Source: JAXMEB01 sp046348545
GTDB taxonomy: Bacteria > Pseudomonadota > Gammaproteobacteria > Berkiellales > Berkiellaceae
DNA: 64,000 bases
Direction of reading: 5' to 3'
Assembly (NCBI GenBank): GCA_046348545.1
Contig: JAXMEB010000003.1
Location: forward strand, 372,001 to 436,000
A program made the translations under genes and the position numbers. Of this stretch, positions 27,037-36,097 are shown one piece after another. The notes beneath the pieces were generated by a model that did no database searches, was not told the DNA's origin, and saw only the letters and a list, made by a program, of their open reading frames with translations. The stretch's first letter is position 1; each line of letters begins with the position of its first letter.

Positions 27037-27141
27037 ATATCCCCACGACTGATGATTTTTGGGGTACCTGCCTACGCACTTTGAGCTTCAGCAAGGCAAC
27101 GACGCCGAGGGTTCAAGACGCAGGAGTGTACCCAAATACTT
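27037..27141 (-). repeat. Degenerate, possibly chimeric palindromic element (copy E)
   Basis: Begins with a worn minus-orientation end (ATATCCCCACGACTGATGAT, then TTTTGGGGTACCTGCCTACG, type II-like), then shows a type I core (GACGCCGAGGGTTCAAGACG, then CAGGAGTGTACCCAAA). It ends close to the stop of the large CX5R gene. Confidence 0.55.
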
Positions 27142-27154
27142 TCAAAGGGCTTTA

Positions 27155-30100
27155 TCATAGCGTCCTCTTTCTTCTGGTGGATGGTGGTTCGCGAGGTGGC
27201 TTATCAGTAGCTTGGGGTGGGAGAGTAGGTTTCTTCTTCGGAGTGTTGAAGATCACCGGATGATTTGTTGCGGGCTCAGATGTGACACTAGGGCTGATTT
27301 CAGCTCGGGCTTCTTCGCTGAAAGCGACGTTGTTTTTGCCATTATTAAAGCTATCTAAATTAATTTTAATGCCTGCTGTTCTAAGGGCGATCGCAATGTG
27401 AATCGCTTGTTGCTCATTGGGGGCAATCACTTCAATCTGCTTGTCTGGACTGCTACCAGAGATCTTTTGAGCAATTTTCACGAGATGATCCAGCGTGCCC
27501 TCATCTAGTGTTGTTTGCTCTCTATTCGTTTGAGCGGTTACCATGAGTTCAGTCTGCTGATTTTTAGGAATGATTCGCTGCGTGAGGGTTAATGAAGGGG
27601 TTTGATTATCGTATTGTACAAGATATTTTTTTTCTTCCCTCGGATTAAGCGTTCTCTGGGGCGTGATTTTTGGGGGATGGGTGTCAGGTATTTTTAAGAG
27701 TTTGATAAGTGCTTCAGCATTTAAGAGTTTAGATTGAAGTTTCCTTAAACCGACTTTAGGATTTTTAAATATTTCTTCTTGATACATCTCCAGTATTTTA
27801 AATCTCGCTATGTAATCGGTGTTCTCATACAATGGATTAGATTTGAAATTTTGTAATTCTTGATAAGCATTGTTTAATGTTGTAGAAAGTCTTTCTTTTA
27901 TCCCTTCCATTTCAGAGCGCTGTTCAGCCGAAATGTCATTTGGCAAGTGCCGATATTGATGATCAAGTAATATCATTTTAAGGGTCATATCTTGCATCAG
28001 TTGAACATGCTCTCGAATTTTGGCTATTTCCTTTTTCTGATTTTCAAATTGAACTTGTGTTTTAATGATGCTTTGAATTTGAGGTACTGAGTTCTCGGGA
28101 TTGTCACTGTCTTTGACCAATTTTTTGGGCTCTGTGTTCAGCCGGATTGATTGTCCCTCATAACCTTGATGACTTTGATCCAGCGCATGTATAAAATGAC
28201 CCAAATGTCGAAGACTTTGAGATAAACGGGGCGCATGCTCAGTTGCATGGGATATGGGATTACCATTCAGGTGACTATTAGGGATCAGATTAGGGTTATC
28301 TAAATGATCACCCTTGTAAGCCGCCTTCTGAAAACCAGCCAGCGTCTTTTTCCAGACGTCGACATCGATATCACTTGGAATATCGCCTGAGGAAACTTGT
28401 TGAGCGCCAGGGGGCATGTTTTGTCCGCAAATGTAATTACCATTACCATGCATGTAGCCTTCATTATAAAGCGAGATTAATAGTTGCCTATTCTTATCTT
28501 GTTCCCAACGCTCATCTTGAGAGAGCTGCAGCACGTTGCCCATGATTACCGAGGCTTGATGTAGTGCTTGTTCCATTTCCTCCGCTGAGTTAGTTCGGTC
28601 TTTACCACTTTTACAGGTTTTATGATGAATATCTCCCATATAATCGCAAAGAAGATGCAACGCAGATTGGACCTGATAATTTCGTTTGTTATTATCGTTG
28701 TTATGCCCGAGTTTTTTTTCAAGAAGTCGGAATGCTACGTTATCATAACCGATAGTCGTGAGCTGAATATATTGCTCAAACGCACGTAAGTGATTGACAG
28801 CTCGTGAACCATCTTGAACTTCTAATTCTTTAATCTTTTCAGACAAGGTATTTCTGTTTTCAGCAAAATATTTTATCCGTTTTTGGTACAGCGCCACGTG
28901 CAGCTGTTCTATTTCAGCTTCTAACTCTCGTGCAGCGGTTTCCAGTGGTGCGCGGGCCGCAATGATTGTATTTCTTTCTATCCGGAGTGATTCTAATTCC
29001 AATTCCTCAGCGTCGCTGAGACCAGGGGTTTGGAATTTCTCAGACTTGTGTCTTTTTTGTTTAACCTCTAGTTCGGTGAGCCTAGCATGTTCCTTTGAAT
29101 TCATTTGATGCTCAGGACTATCAAGTATCCTATAAATTGCAATCAAATTATCTTTTTTTACATGGTGCTGACCTTGTTCTTCGGGACTGAAATTAGGGAT
29201 TTTCGACAACAATTCATTTATAGGTGCTTTGAAAGTTTCTCCATTAAAGAGAGAAATATTTTTTTCAACAATTTGATTAAAGGCTTTTGCATTGAGATCG
29301 CCTTCTAGGCTAGCAGCCCCGCGGCCAAGGTTACAACCGTTATTGAGATAATTCACATTCAGCTTAACAAATTGACCGGGTAGAATTTCAATCGGACGAT
29401 CGGCTATTTCGTTTAGGGCATCACGAATAGCGGTGACTTGGAGATAATCCGGGTTGGCTGTATTCTTTTTGTCAAGATACTCCATCATGGGGGATAATAG
29501 TGTCTGCAGCGTGTAATTGATTTCGATCGGATTCTCTTGAGATCCTTTCTCTTTATTCTCTGGGTTATTTTTTGCGATTTCAGCGAGAGCAGGGAGGAGG
29601 TGATGCCGTGCATTCATTCTGGTGACTTCGCGAATAAGATCATCATGTTTGGCATCAAAAAAGATATCTTGAGGGACTAAAGATGCAGAGCGTAGACTAG
29701 GTGGGCGTTTTTCTACAATTGTTCCCTCGCTATCGGCAACCCAGTTTTCTGACGATACGAAGTTAGCAAGCCCTTGTTCGTCTTTTTTGGCAGACGATAT
29801 TGTACGTTCAGGATCCACAGGGGGCACAATACTCACCGCAATATGAGGTTGCTGAGTAGCTCGAATAGGGCGCACGACGACTAATTCAGCACGTTGTTTA
29901 GACATTAACTCAGTTTCTTTGAGATAGATTTGATTTTTAATGACTTGTTTTTTAAATGTGTCACTATCATCAGATTTAAAAAATCCTTTTTTGCCCTTGA
30001 CTTTGACGACCTTATTTTCAAGCAACACCTCTGCTAAACAATCTGAAAACTTTTGAATCACAAATCCACTTTTCTCTTGTTGGGCTTTTAGATAGATATG

Positions 30101-30637
30101 TTTTTGTTTACTCTCAGGATCGTCATTATCCAATCGATGTGTTGGCATCGATGCAGGGTCTAATGTGCAGTGTTCGAAAATATCGCGAGTTGCTCGTTCT
30201 AAATACTCGTCAATTTGTTGATTAATGATGACCTGGTTCTCCATACTGAGATTTGTATTCTCGGCCAGCAGGCGTCGCGCCGCATTGGCTTGTCCTTGAA
30301 GTCTGGCTAAAAAATCTTCTGTGTGAGGAACATCTTGAGCGTCGGGTCGTTTAAAGCGGATGATGCTGTCAGAAGGCAGGCCAGGCAACATGAATTTCAA
30401 GGTGCCGTACCGCTCCTCATCTGGAACAGCTTTTAAACGAGAAGCCAGCTCAAGAAGTTTAGCCTTATCACTTTCTTCTAGAGCACTATTGTTATGGATA
30501 GTCAGAATAATAGCTTCTTTAAGTGTTTCGCTAGACGTGTATTTTTGCCCCCATTTGGCGCCTTCAGTATTAAAAAAAACTGCCATTCCGATGTTAATCA
30601 GCTGATGTTTTAAGCTTTGATGTTCTGATTGGGGCAT
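27155..30637 (-). CDS. Large CX5R phosphatase-like protein, SopB/SidF-type active site; candidate effector
   Basis: 1160 residues, no signal peptide or transmembrane segment. The sequence CKSGKDRT (C675-K-S-G-K-D-R681) is the active-site signature of bacterial phosphoinositide phosphatases such as Salmonella SopB/Shigella IpgD and Legionella SidF. It follows a conserved-looking helical lead (LHLLCDYMGDIHHKT). Flanking regions are long, charged and helical (coiled-coil-like at about 525-590 and 880-960). The C-terminus is Pro/Lys/Arg rich (KKKPTLPPQATDKPPREPP) and ends TRRKRTL. Likely translocated into a host cell to hydrolyse phosphoinositides, but no secretion genes lie in the window. Only the active-site motif is recognisable to me; the rest is unassigned. 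Confidence 0.75.
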   Translation of the reverse strand: MPQSEHQSLKHQLINIGMAVFFNTEGAKWGQKYTSSETLKEAIILTIHNNSALEESDKAKLLELASRLKAVPDEERYGTLKFMLPGLPSDSIIRFKRPDAQDVPHTEDFLARLQGQANAARRLLAENTNLSMENQVIINQQIDEYLERATRDIFEHCTLDPASMPTHRLDNDDPESKQKHIYLKAQQEKSGFVIQKFSDCLAEVLLENKVVKVKGKKGFFKSDDSDTFKKQVIKNQIYLKETELMSKQRAELVVVRPIRATQQPHIAVSIVPPVDPERTISSAKKDEQGLANFVSSENWVADSEGTIVEKRPPSLRSASLVPQDIFFDAKHDDLIREVTRMNARHHLLPALAEIAKNNPENKEKGSQENPIEINYTLQTLLSPMMEYLDKKNTANPDYLQVTAIRDALNEIADRPIEILPGQFVKLNVNYLNNGCNLGRGAASLEGDLNAKAFNQIVEKNISLFNGETFKAPINELLSKIPNFSPEEQGQHHVKKDNLIAIYRILDSPEHQMNSKEHARLTELEVKQKRHKSEKFQTPGLSDAEELELESLRIERNTIIAARAPLETAARELEAEIEQLHVALYQKRIKYFAENRNTLSEKIKELEVQDGSRAVNHLRAFEQYIQLTTIGYDNVAFRLLEKKLGHNNDNNKRNYQVQSALHLLCDYMGDIHHKTCKSGKDRTNSAEEMEQALHQASVIMGNVLQLSQDERWEQDKNRQLLISLYNEGYMHGNGNYICGQNMPPGAQQVSSGDIPSDIDVDVWKKTLAGFQKAAYKGDHLDNPNLIPNSHLNGNPISHATEHAPRLSQSLRHLGHFIHALDQSHQGYEGQSIRLNTEPKKLVKDSDNPENSVPQIQSIIKTQVQFENQKKEIAKIREHVQLMQDMTLKMILLDHQYRHLPNDISAEQRSEMEGIKERLSTTLNNAYQELQNFKSNPLYENTDYIARFKILEMYQEEIFKNPKVGLRKLQSKLLNAEALIKLLKIPDTHPPKITPQRTLNPREEKKYLVQYDNQTPSLTLTQRIIPKNQQTELMVTAQTNREQTTLDEGTLDHLVKIAQKISGSSPDKQIEVIAPNEQQAIHIAIALRTAGIKINLDSFNNGKNNVAFSEEARAEISPSVTSEPATNHPVIFNTPKKKPTLPPQATDKPPREPPSTRRKRTL

Positions 30638-30852
30638 ATGCGCCTATTGTCTGCTTAAAGCAATAGTTCTCTTCCCAATAGGACAGGCTAAAAGGCATTG
30701 AAGTTTTGTGCATTCTCTAATATTTTGTCAGTCAGTTGATTATATAATTTTTCAGTGCTAAAACTACCAATAGAAACCTGCGGTAATACACGTGATTGTC
30801 TGTGGGTTTTTTTATGTGTTGATTAAGTAACTTTAAAGTTAGGGAAATGGAC

Positions 30853-31119
30853 ATGAAGACAACAAAATTATTAGGTGCAAGTTTAGCATTGGCTGCAGCT
30901 AGCTTATTCGCTTCTAGCGTTGTAGTAGCTGGCGAACCTGCTGGTACAGAAGCTAAAGTACCTTGCATGGGTATTAACGCTTGTAAGGGCACCAGCGAAT
31001 GTAAGACCGCTGCAAATGCTTGCAAAGGTCAAAATGAGTGCAAAGGCAAAGGTTGGGTGAATACTACTTCTGCTGAAGAATGCACCAGCAAAGGCGGCAC
31101 AGTTGTAAACAACAGCTAA
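30853..31119 (+). CDS. Bufferin-type (BufA2-like) Cys-rich periplasmic precursor
   Basis: 88-residue small protein. The ATG at 30853 is preferred to that at 30847 because AGGG is then eight bases away. A signal peptide (LLGASLALAAASLFASSVVVAG) is followed by a mature part with six cysteines in a repeated CxxxxxCKG pattern (CMGINACKGTSECK; ACKGQNECKGKGW; AEECTSKGG). This matches the small proteins called bufferins, copper-responsive precursors modified by an MNIO enzyme (BufB, DUF692) with a BufC partner. Neither partner lies nearby, so it is an orphan here. The function as a metal buffer is inferred from the family. Confidence 0.75.
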   Translation: MKTTKLLGASLALAAASLFASSVVVAGEPAGTEAKVPCMGINACKGTSECKTAANACKGQNECKGKGWVNTTSAEECTSKGGTVVNNS

Positions 31120-31127
31120 TGACGCCT

Positions 31128-31158
31128 TGGATGAGGGTAATACCACCCTCATCCATTT
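31128..31158. terminator. Bidirectional rho-independent terminator
   Basis: TGGATGAGGGT (31128-31138) pairs perfectly with ACCCTCATCCA (31145-31155) around a six-base loop, followed by TTTAA. It sits nine bases after the bufferin-like stop and four before the convergent hydrolase stop. Confidence 0.8.
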
Positions 31159-31161
31159 AAC

Positions 31162-32064
31162 TCAAGTTTCGTAAAATTTCATAATGGCCTGACCGATTTT
31201 GAGTGCATAAAATGGATCAAAACAATGACCTAAGTCGGGCATCATCAGTAATTTTCCATTCGGTAGCGCTTTGGCCATCGCTTCAGCATGATCCATTGGA
31301 TACACTGCGTCCAGTGGCCCGTGAATAATTAAAGTTTTAACTAGAACTTCCTGCAATGCATTGAGTCGGTTTTCAGGATGTTGTAGTTGTGCAGAAAATT
31401 GGTTACTTAATGTGTTTGGGTTTGTTGATCGCTTCAATATTTCTTCTTCTAATTCATACCAGTAATGTCGATCGAAATGACTCCCTGGTAATGAAGAGCC
31501 TGCTTTTAAAGCGACGTTTCTTCGAATAAGAAATAGATCAATATTGGAGAGTGATTTCGCGCTTTCATGAGTGGCACTAATAAATTGTTCATGAGGTGGT
31601 GAGAGTTTAAAGTAATGAGAAGCACGACCTTTCAGAATTTCAAAAGGAATGACATGATGCGGGGAGCCCATCATTAGGGTCATGGATATCATGCGTTCAG
31701 GAAACGCCATCGCACCATATTGAATGATAGAGCCGCCCATTGAATTGCCAATAAAGTGAGCCTGCTCGATTTTTAAGGCATCTAAGATGCTTAAGCCATC
31801 TGCAAATAGCGTTTTAAAATCGTAGGGTGTTTTCTGATAATCAATTGCGGTAGAAAGGCCACTATCACGATAATCAAAGCGAATAACAAAATACTGTTTG
31901 GATAATTCTTTGCAGAAATGCTCTGGCCATTGAATGCATTGTCCACCAGCGGGTGCAAATAAGATCACTGCTGGATTGGCGGGATTGCCAATAGTCTCAG
32001 TCCAAATCCAAATCTCAGGCTGGACCTCGATGGTACGGGTTTCAAATTGGATCTCATGTTCCAT
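31162..32064 (-). CDS. Alpha/beta-fold hydrolase
   Basis: 300 residues. The nucleophile elbow is GNSMGGS (near residue 107), the oxyanion region is VILFAPAGGQCIQWPEHF, and the acid and base fit HGPLDAVYPMDHAE and LPDLGHCFDP. The layout is that of small esterases/epoxide-hydrolase-like enzymes with a lid of about 60 residues. The substrate cannot be inferred. Separated from the upstream NUDIX gene by a probable terminator. Confidence 0.85.
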   Translation of the reverse strand: MEHEIQFETRTIEVQPEIWIWTETIGNPANPAVILFAPAGGQCIQWPEHFCKELSKQYFVIRFDYRDSGLSTAIDYQKTPYDFKTLFADGLSILDALKIEQAHFIGNSMGGSIIQYGAMAFPERMISMTLMMGSPHHVIPFEILKGRASHYFKLSPPHEQFISATHESAKSLSNIDLFLIRRNVALKAGSSLPGSHFDRHYWYELEEEILKRSTNPNTLSNQFSAQLQHPENRLNALQEVLVKTLIIHGPLDAVYPMDHAEAMAKALPNGKLLMMPDLGHCFDPFYALKIGQAIMKFYET

Positions 32065-32109
32065 GAGCTCATCATAGCAACAAATTGAGTGCCCTAAAAT
32101 GATAAAAAT

Positions 32110-32152
32110 GCTCTCCTCTCCAGGGTAGGGGGAGGGGAAGGAAGAGGAGAGC
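32110..32152 (-). terminator. Rho-independent terminator after the NUDIX gene
   Basis: On the minus strand GCTCTCCTCT and AGAGGAGAGC form a ten-pair stem around a polypyrimidine loop of 23 bases, followed by ATTTTTATC. It lies between the NUDIX stop (32258) and the hydrolase start (32064). The long loop lowers certainty. Confidence 0.55.
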
Positions 32153-32257
32153 CAAGAACACTTGAAATTCAGTCAGATGACTATTATGTCATTCTACTGA
32201 TTCTGATATCTTTTCCAACCCATAAGAGACAAACGTTAGAGTTAGGATGATAAAAGG

Positions 32258-32725
32258 TCACCAAATGGGTCTTTGAGGGGCTTTATGGAAGATCTCATTG
32301 AGGCGCTGTGCCGTGCAAGGAGTGATATTAGGTGGGAGATCGTTGAGGGAGAACCACCTCATTTGTTTAATTTCAAGATTGGGTAAACGGATTGCGCGAG
32401 TTGTAAATGTCGTGACAATAAATAGAATGGGATAATCATTGACTCCGCCGACGCTTTGGTAGTAAATCCCGTAGAGTTCGCAGGGTGCCGTCACAATGAC
32501 CCCCGTTTCCTCTTCAAGCTCTCGTGTTAAGGCTTCAAAAGGGGTTTCGCCTGATTTAACCCCTCCGCCTGGGAAATACCATCCGTCGCAATAGGTATGT
32601 TCGACAAGTAATATCTCATTTTCAGGATTGATGACCAATCCTTTGACACCAATAGAAGCGGCATTCAGCTGTCGTTGTAGCAAACGATAACCTCGGATCC
32701 CCAATTGGAGTATGGCTCTTTTCAT
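32258..32725 (-). CDS. NUDIX hydrolase
   Basis: 155 residues with a complete Nudix box: GGVKSGETPFEALTRELEEE followed by TGV (about residues 54-76), which binds the metal-pyrophosphate of nucleoside-diphosphate-linked substrates. The N-terminus (GVKGLVINPENEILLVEH) is typical of the ADP-ribose/CTP-type subgroup, but the substrate is unknown. It starts three bases after the DipZ-like stop, so the two are cotranscribed. Confidence 0.9.
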   Translation of the reverse strand: MKRAILQLGIRGYRLLQRQLNAASIGVKGLVINPENEILLVEHTYCDGWYFPGGGVKSGETPFEALTRELEEETGVIVTAPCELYGIYYQSVGGVNDYPILFIVTTFTTRAIRLPNLEIKQMRWFSLNDLPPNITPCTAQRLNEIFHKAPQRPIW

Positions 32726-32728
32726 ACT

Positions 32729-34345
32729 TTATCCAAACGTAAAGGCATAGGCTTCAAGCCCGGCGTTGTTAACTTGAATCTCCAGTAAAGCATTCCCAGT
32801 ACTAGGCTGATCAACAAGCTCATATAAAGTATGATCTTGGATCGTGATTAGGCGATTCGAAGAAGGTTCACCATTGAGCTGAACGTTGATGTTGATAGGC
32901 TTCCCATGTGCGCTGCCTAGGACGAGAAATACTTTTTTGGCAAAGAAGTTTAAACGAAGGCCTGATGTACCTTGGCCTGAAATAATCCGTTGTCCTTCAA
33001 TAATCCATTTTCCTTTTAATGCCCATTGATGAAGGGGCAGGTAATTCGGAAAATGAAATTCATTCTCTTCATCCGGCTTAACAGCATTCCGATTTACAAA
33101 AAATCTCATACGCAAATACCCTAAATAAGTTTCAGGGGTTTTTCGCGGCGCAAATTCGTATTGTGGTTCAGGCAAGGTGTTTGCTTGTTTTTTTAGACCC
33201 AGTAAAAATTGAATATTGTGTTCGGTGATGCTGTAATTGCCTTCCCCAAAATGAGTGTAAACCACTTGCCCAGATTGATCGATGAGGTAATGAGCCGGCC
33301 AATAACGATTGTTGAAGTTTTGCCAAGTAGTCAGATGATTGTCTAAAGCGACAGGATATTGAATATCATTTTTTTTAATTGATTTTTTAACGTTCTCGAT
33401 ATTTTTTTCAAATGCAAATTCGGGAGAATGCACACCAATGATCACCAATCCTTTATCACGGTATTTTCGATCCCAAGCTGTGAGATAAGGTAATGTTCGA
33501 ATGCAATTAATACAAGAATAGGTCCAGAAATCAATCAGCAAAACTTTACCTTTTAAGTCAGCCATCGAAAGAGGGGGTGAATTGAGCCATGCTTCTATGT
33601 TGCTGATTTGTGGTGCATTGTAAGGTTCAATAGCGTGTATTATTTTGTTGTCGTTGCCTTCCAGCACTTTTTCAGAGGAGGGCATCGGACGCGCAATATC
33701 AAAACCACTCGCTAGATACGCAACGGATAGAATGACAATCACACCTAGTAATTTTCGAATGATATTCCCATATTTAGCAAGCAAGGACAGTTGTTTGACC
33801 AGGGTTCGACCTATTAAAGAGATCAGCAGCATGGGTAGTCCTGCTCCCAGCGAGAAAGCTAAGATCATAAAGGTGCTATCCCAGTGTGTTTCTTGTCTGA
33901 TAATTTGTACCAAGACTGCGGCCAAAATAGGACCTGCACAGGGGGTCCATACGAAACCAATCAGCGCACCGATGCTTAAACCACTCCAAAATCCATTTTG
34001 TTTTGAAACAGAGATTCTGGTGCTCCAAGTGGCAAGATGTTCTGTCATACGGCTAAATGGTTGCCAGAGTGATGGCAGGATCATCAGCAGGCCAAAGATC
34101 GCTAAAAGTACTAAAGAAGCATTTTTAACAAGATTCAGATCGAGGCTTGTTATTTTAACAATCGCTTGAGCTGTCAATGCAAACAGGCTGAAGGCTAGGA
34201 TAAATCCTAAAATGATTCCATAGGGTCGAAATCGCCCACCCTCAATGGAAGTCGATAGAATGATAGGGAGGACAGGTAAGATGCAAGGGGAAGCGATGAG
34301 CGCCAATCCCTCTACAAATGCCAGTCCCAGCTCTAGTGATATCAC
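32729..34345 (-). CDS. DipZ-like thiol-disulfide protein (CcdA membrane domain + TlpA redoxin + C-terminal domain)
   Basis: 538 residues from a GTG at 34345 that has GGGG at good spacing; a GTG at 34372 would start inside a palindromic element. The N-terminal 240 residues are a CcdA/DsbD-like membrane domain with the paired redox cysteines in ASPCILPVLP and VWTPCAGPILAA. A periplasmic thioredoxin-fold domain follows with active-site CINC in WTYSCINCIRTLPYL (near residue 280), then a C-terminal domain of about 150 residues as in mycobacterial DipZ. Likely moves electrons from the cytoplasm to a periplasmic redoxin. First gene of a two-gene unit with the NUDIX gene. Confidence 0.88.
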   Translation of the reverse strand: MISLELGLAFVEGLALIASPCILPVLPIILSTSIEGGRFRPYGIILGFILAFSLFALTAQAIVKITSLDLNLVKNASLVLLAIFGLLMILPSLWQPFSRMTEHLATWSTRISVSKQNGFWSGLSIGALIGFVWTPCAGPILAAVLVQIIRQETHWDSTFMILAFSLGAGLPMLLISLIGRTLVKQLSLLAKYGNIIRKLLGVIVILSVAYLASGFDIARPMPSSEKVLEGNDNKIIHAIEPYNAPQISNIEAWLNSPPLSMADLKGKVLLIDFWTYSCINCIRTLPYLTAWDRKYRDKGLVIIGVHSPEFAFEKNIENVKKSIKKNDIQYPVALDNHLTTWQNFNNRYWPAHYLIDQSGQVVYTHFGEGNYSITEHNIQFLLGLKKQANTLPEPQYEFAPRKTPETYLGYLRMRFFVNRNAVKPDEENEFHFPNYLPLHQWALKGKWIIEGQRIISGQGTSGLRLNFFAKKVFLVLGSAHGKPININVQLNGEPSSNRLITIQDHTLYELVDQPSTGNALLEIQVNNAGLEAYAFTFG

Positions 34346-34360
34346 TGCCAGTACCCCTTT

Positions 34361-34490
34361 TGCACTCTTCACAGCTGACTTTTCGGGGTTTGCTTGTCCG
34401 TCCGACGCGTCCGCTCGAAGTTCGAAGAACGTAGGCGGAAGCTCGTAAGAGCATAGGTAGTTACCCGAAAAATCATCTGTTGTCGGTATA
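34361..34490 (+). repeat. Palindromic element copy F (type II)
   Basis: Begins with a worn left end (TGCACTCTTCACAGCTGACT), carries the full type II core (GCTTGTCCGTCCGACGCG, GAAGTTCGAAGAACG, AAGCTCGTAAGAGC) and ends CATCTGTTGTCGGTATA. Its left end abuts the 5' end of the dipZ-like gene. Confidence 0.88.
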
Positions 34491-34491
34491 T

Positions 34492-34619
34492 TATACCCTT
34501 TACAGCTGAATTTTCGGGGTTGTTGCCTTCGCGATTCTCATCGCAGTCATGTACTTTGTGTACACTCCTGCGTCTCGAACGCTCGGCGCCTACCCGAAAA
34601 ATCATCTGTTGTGGGTATA
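34492..34619 (+). repeat. Palindromic element copy G (type I)
   Basis: 128 bp from TATACCCTTTACAGCTGAAT to TGTTGTGGGTATA, near-identical to copies C and I. It lies head-to-tail with copy F, separated by one base. Confidence 0.93.
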
Positions 34620-35044
34620 GTTTATTCGCTTCGCTTTAAAGTATACGCCATCGAAAGATTATACTAATCGAGGGATAGGGGGAAAGTGTAGGCTCATTTG
34701 GGGTAGACCCGAGCTGACTTTGAAGCAGGGTAGTGCGTGTGGTTCACTAATTCGCCAGCGATGTCGGAGAGCAACAACTAATGGTGGCTATGGGTGGACT
34801 CGAACCACCGACCTCAGCATTATGAGTGCCGCGCTCTAACCAGCTGAGCTACATAGCCAAAATTCAAGCAACGATTTTCGCGATTAACAGCCTAATTGTC
34901 AAGCGTGGAAATACTCCGGAAAATATGTATGTCATAAAACTTATATTGGGGCTTTTCAAAAAAATCAGTGTATTCTATTTTGATAAATTTTATAGCTTTT
35001 GATATATTTGTGGCCTTTTTTATTAAGTTTATATAAGGGTTAAA
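34620..35044. other. Interval with tRNA-Met only
   Basis: 425 bases between element G and the orphan gene at 35045. Apart from the tRNA at 34782-34858 I see no gene. The last 130 bases are AT-rich and probably hold the promoter of the orphan gene (AAGGG lies just before its ATG). Confidence 0.6.
34782..34858 (-). tRNA. tRNA-Met (CAT), elongator type
   Basis: On the minus strand the gene starts GGCTATGTAGCTCAGCTGG and ends CCCATAGCCACCA with CCA encoded. The acceptor stem GGCTATG/CATAGCC pairs fully, the T-loop GGTTCGAGTCC is standard, and the anticodon CAT (34822-34824) sits in CTCATAA. The G1-C72 pair indicates an elongator rather than an initiator Met-tRNA. Confidence 0.95.
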
Positions 35045-36097
35045 ATGTTTCGCCTGAAAAAATCAAGAAAAAATAATATTCTCAATACGAGTAATATCAC
35101 TCAAACGCCAGTTGATTGGTTAAAATCAGTTTATAATTCAGGTCTTGACCAAGATGAAAATGATGATGGCTTGGATTTAAACGAGATCGAAAAAATATTA
35201 GTGGGCGAGAAGGGAGACGTCAGAACTGATGAAAAAATCGATAAAATTAAAAAAAGAAGAACACAAAAGGTAGAGAAAAAAAATATACAAATTGAAATGG
35301 TTGACGATAGTTTAGGGGAAGCATATGAAACGGATGGCTTCCTGCAATTAAAGGAAATGTTAGAGGCTATCATGACTGATGACCCTGAAACAGCTGAAGA
35401 GGTCGGGCTTGCTGAGGCTAATGTTATTCCCAAGTGGTTGTCAGAAAATTTAGACTTTAAAAAAGCTGACTACGATAAATTTGAGAAATTATACAAAAAA
35501 TTTCGAAAGTCTATGTATGATAAAGAGCTTTCGTTGGCTGATAAAGTAGAGAAATCTGTTAAAATACTCTTGCATCTAGATACAGTTAAGAACCGCACGG
35601 GCTTGAGTTCTGAAATTCTGAAGAGTTTAGAAGACTATGAACTGGATATACGAAATAAAAAAGCAGCTTGTGAGTTTGATCTTCAAAAATGGAACGATGT
35701 TATTGCAACATTAGAACCTGTAAAGGAAAAATGTACAGATTTGAGTATCATAATGAGATACGCAAGAACCCTGAAGATTCTTGAACGTCCTGAGGAAGCC
35801 AGAGAGTATTTTGATGTGGTGAGGACGGGTATCGCAAATCCAGATATTGCACAAAGGTATACAATACGTCAGCTTCAATTGTTTAATCAGGTGATTCAAA
35901 AATTTGATAGAGATTACCCTGATATGAGAGGGTTCCAGTCAAATGCAGTTCTAGTCGTTTCACCGGTAGTTTTTTACGATCCAAGGGTAACGCCCATCCC
36001 AACTTATTATTCTTTATTGCCGATATCACGAGTTAGTGTTCAGCCTTATTCATGTGAAGAAGAAAATAGACACAGAAAGTACACTCACAACAGGTGA
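35045..36097 (+). CDS. Hypothetical charged helical protein; C-terminus supplied by a palindromic element
   Basis: I do not recognise this 350-residue protein. It is highly charged and helical (long runs such as KIDKIKKRRTQKVEKKNI) with a possible degenerate TPR region near residues 205-275 (AACEFDLQKWNDVIATLEPV; IMRYARTLKILERPEEAREY). There is no signal peptide or membrane segment. AT content is higher than in its neighbours. The last six codons (KYTHNR and stop) lie inside palindromic element H, so the original end has been replaced or cut. Ribosome site AAGGG is seven bases before the ATG. It could be an effector or a decaying gene. Confidence 0.65.
   Translation: MFRLKKSRKNNILNTSNITQTPVDWLKSVYNSGLDQDENDDGLDLNEIEKILVGEKGDVRTDEKIDKIKKRRTQKVEKKNIQIEMVDDSLGEAYETDGFLQLKEMLEAIMTDDPETAEEVGLAEANVIPKWLSENLDFKKADYDKFEKLYKKFRKSMYDKELSLADKVEKSVKILLHLDTVKNRTGLSSEILKSLEDYELDIRNKKAACEFDLQKWNDVIATLEPVKEKCTDLSIIMRYARTLKILERPEEAREYFDVVRTGIANPDIAQRYTIRQLQLFNQVIQKFDRDYPDMRGFQSNAVLVVSPVVFYDPRVTPIPTYYSLLPISRVSVQPYSCEEENRHRKYTHNR

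Larger units (their letters stand above)
26531..27154. other. Gene-poor interval with decayed palindromic elements
   Basis: 624 bases between divergent/parallel genes. It holds a fused pair of element ends (26727-26766) and a scrambled element (27037-27141). A 70-codon frame (26799-27011, TTG start) and an 81-codon frame (27018-27263) occur but show no family resemblance or ribosome sites. The stretch looks like decayed accessory DNA. Confidence 0.6.

Noticed and set aside
26799..27263. Frames of 70 and 81 codons in the interval after miaB
   Set aside because: TTG or poorly supported starts, no family resemblance, overlap with decayed elements and, for the second, with the 3' end of the CX5R gene on the other strand.
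30732..31152. Minus-strand frames of 97 and 82 codons over the bufferin-like gene
   Set aside because: The plus-strand gene has signal peptide, Cys pattern, ribosome site and terminator; the antisense frames have none.
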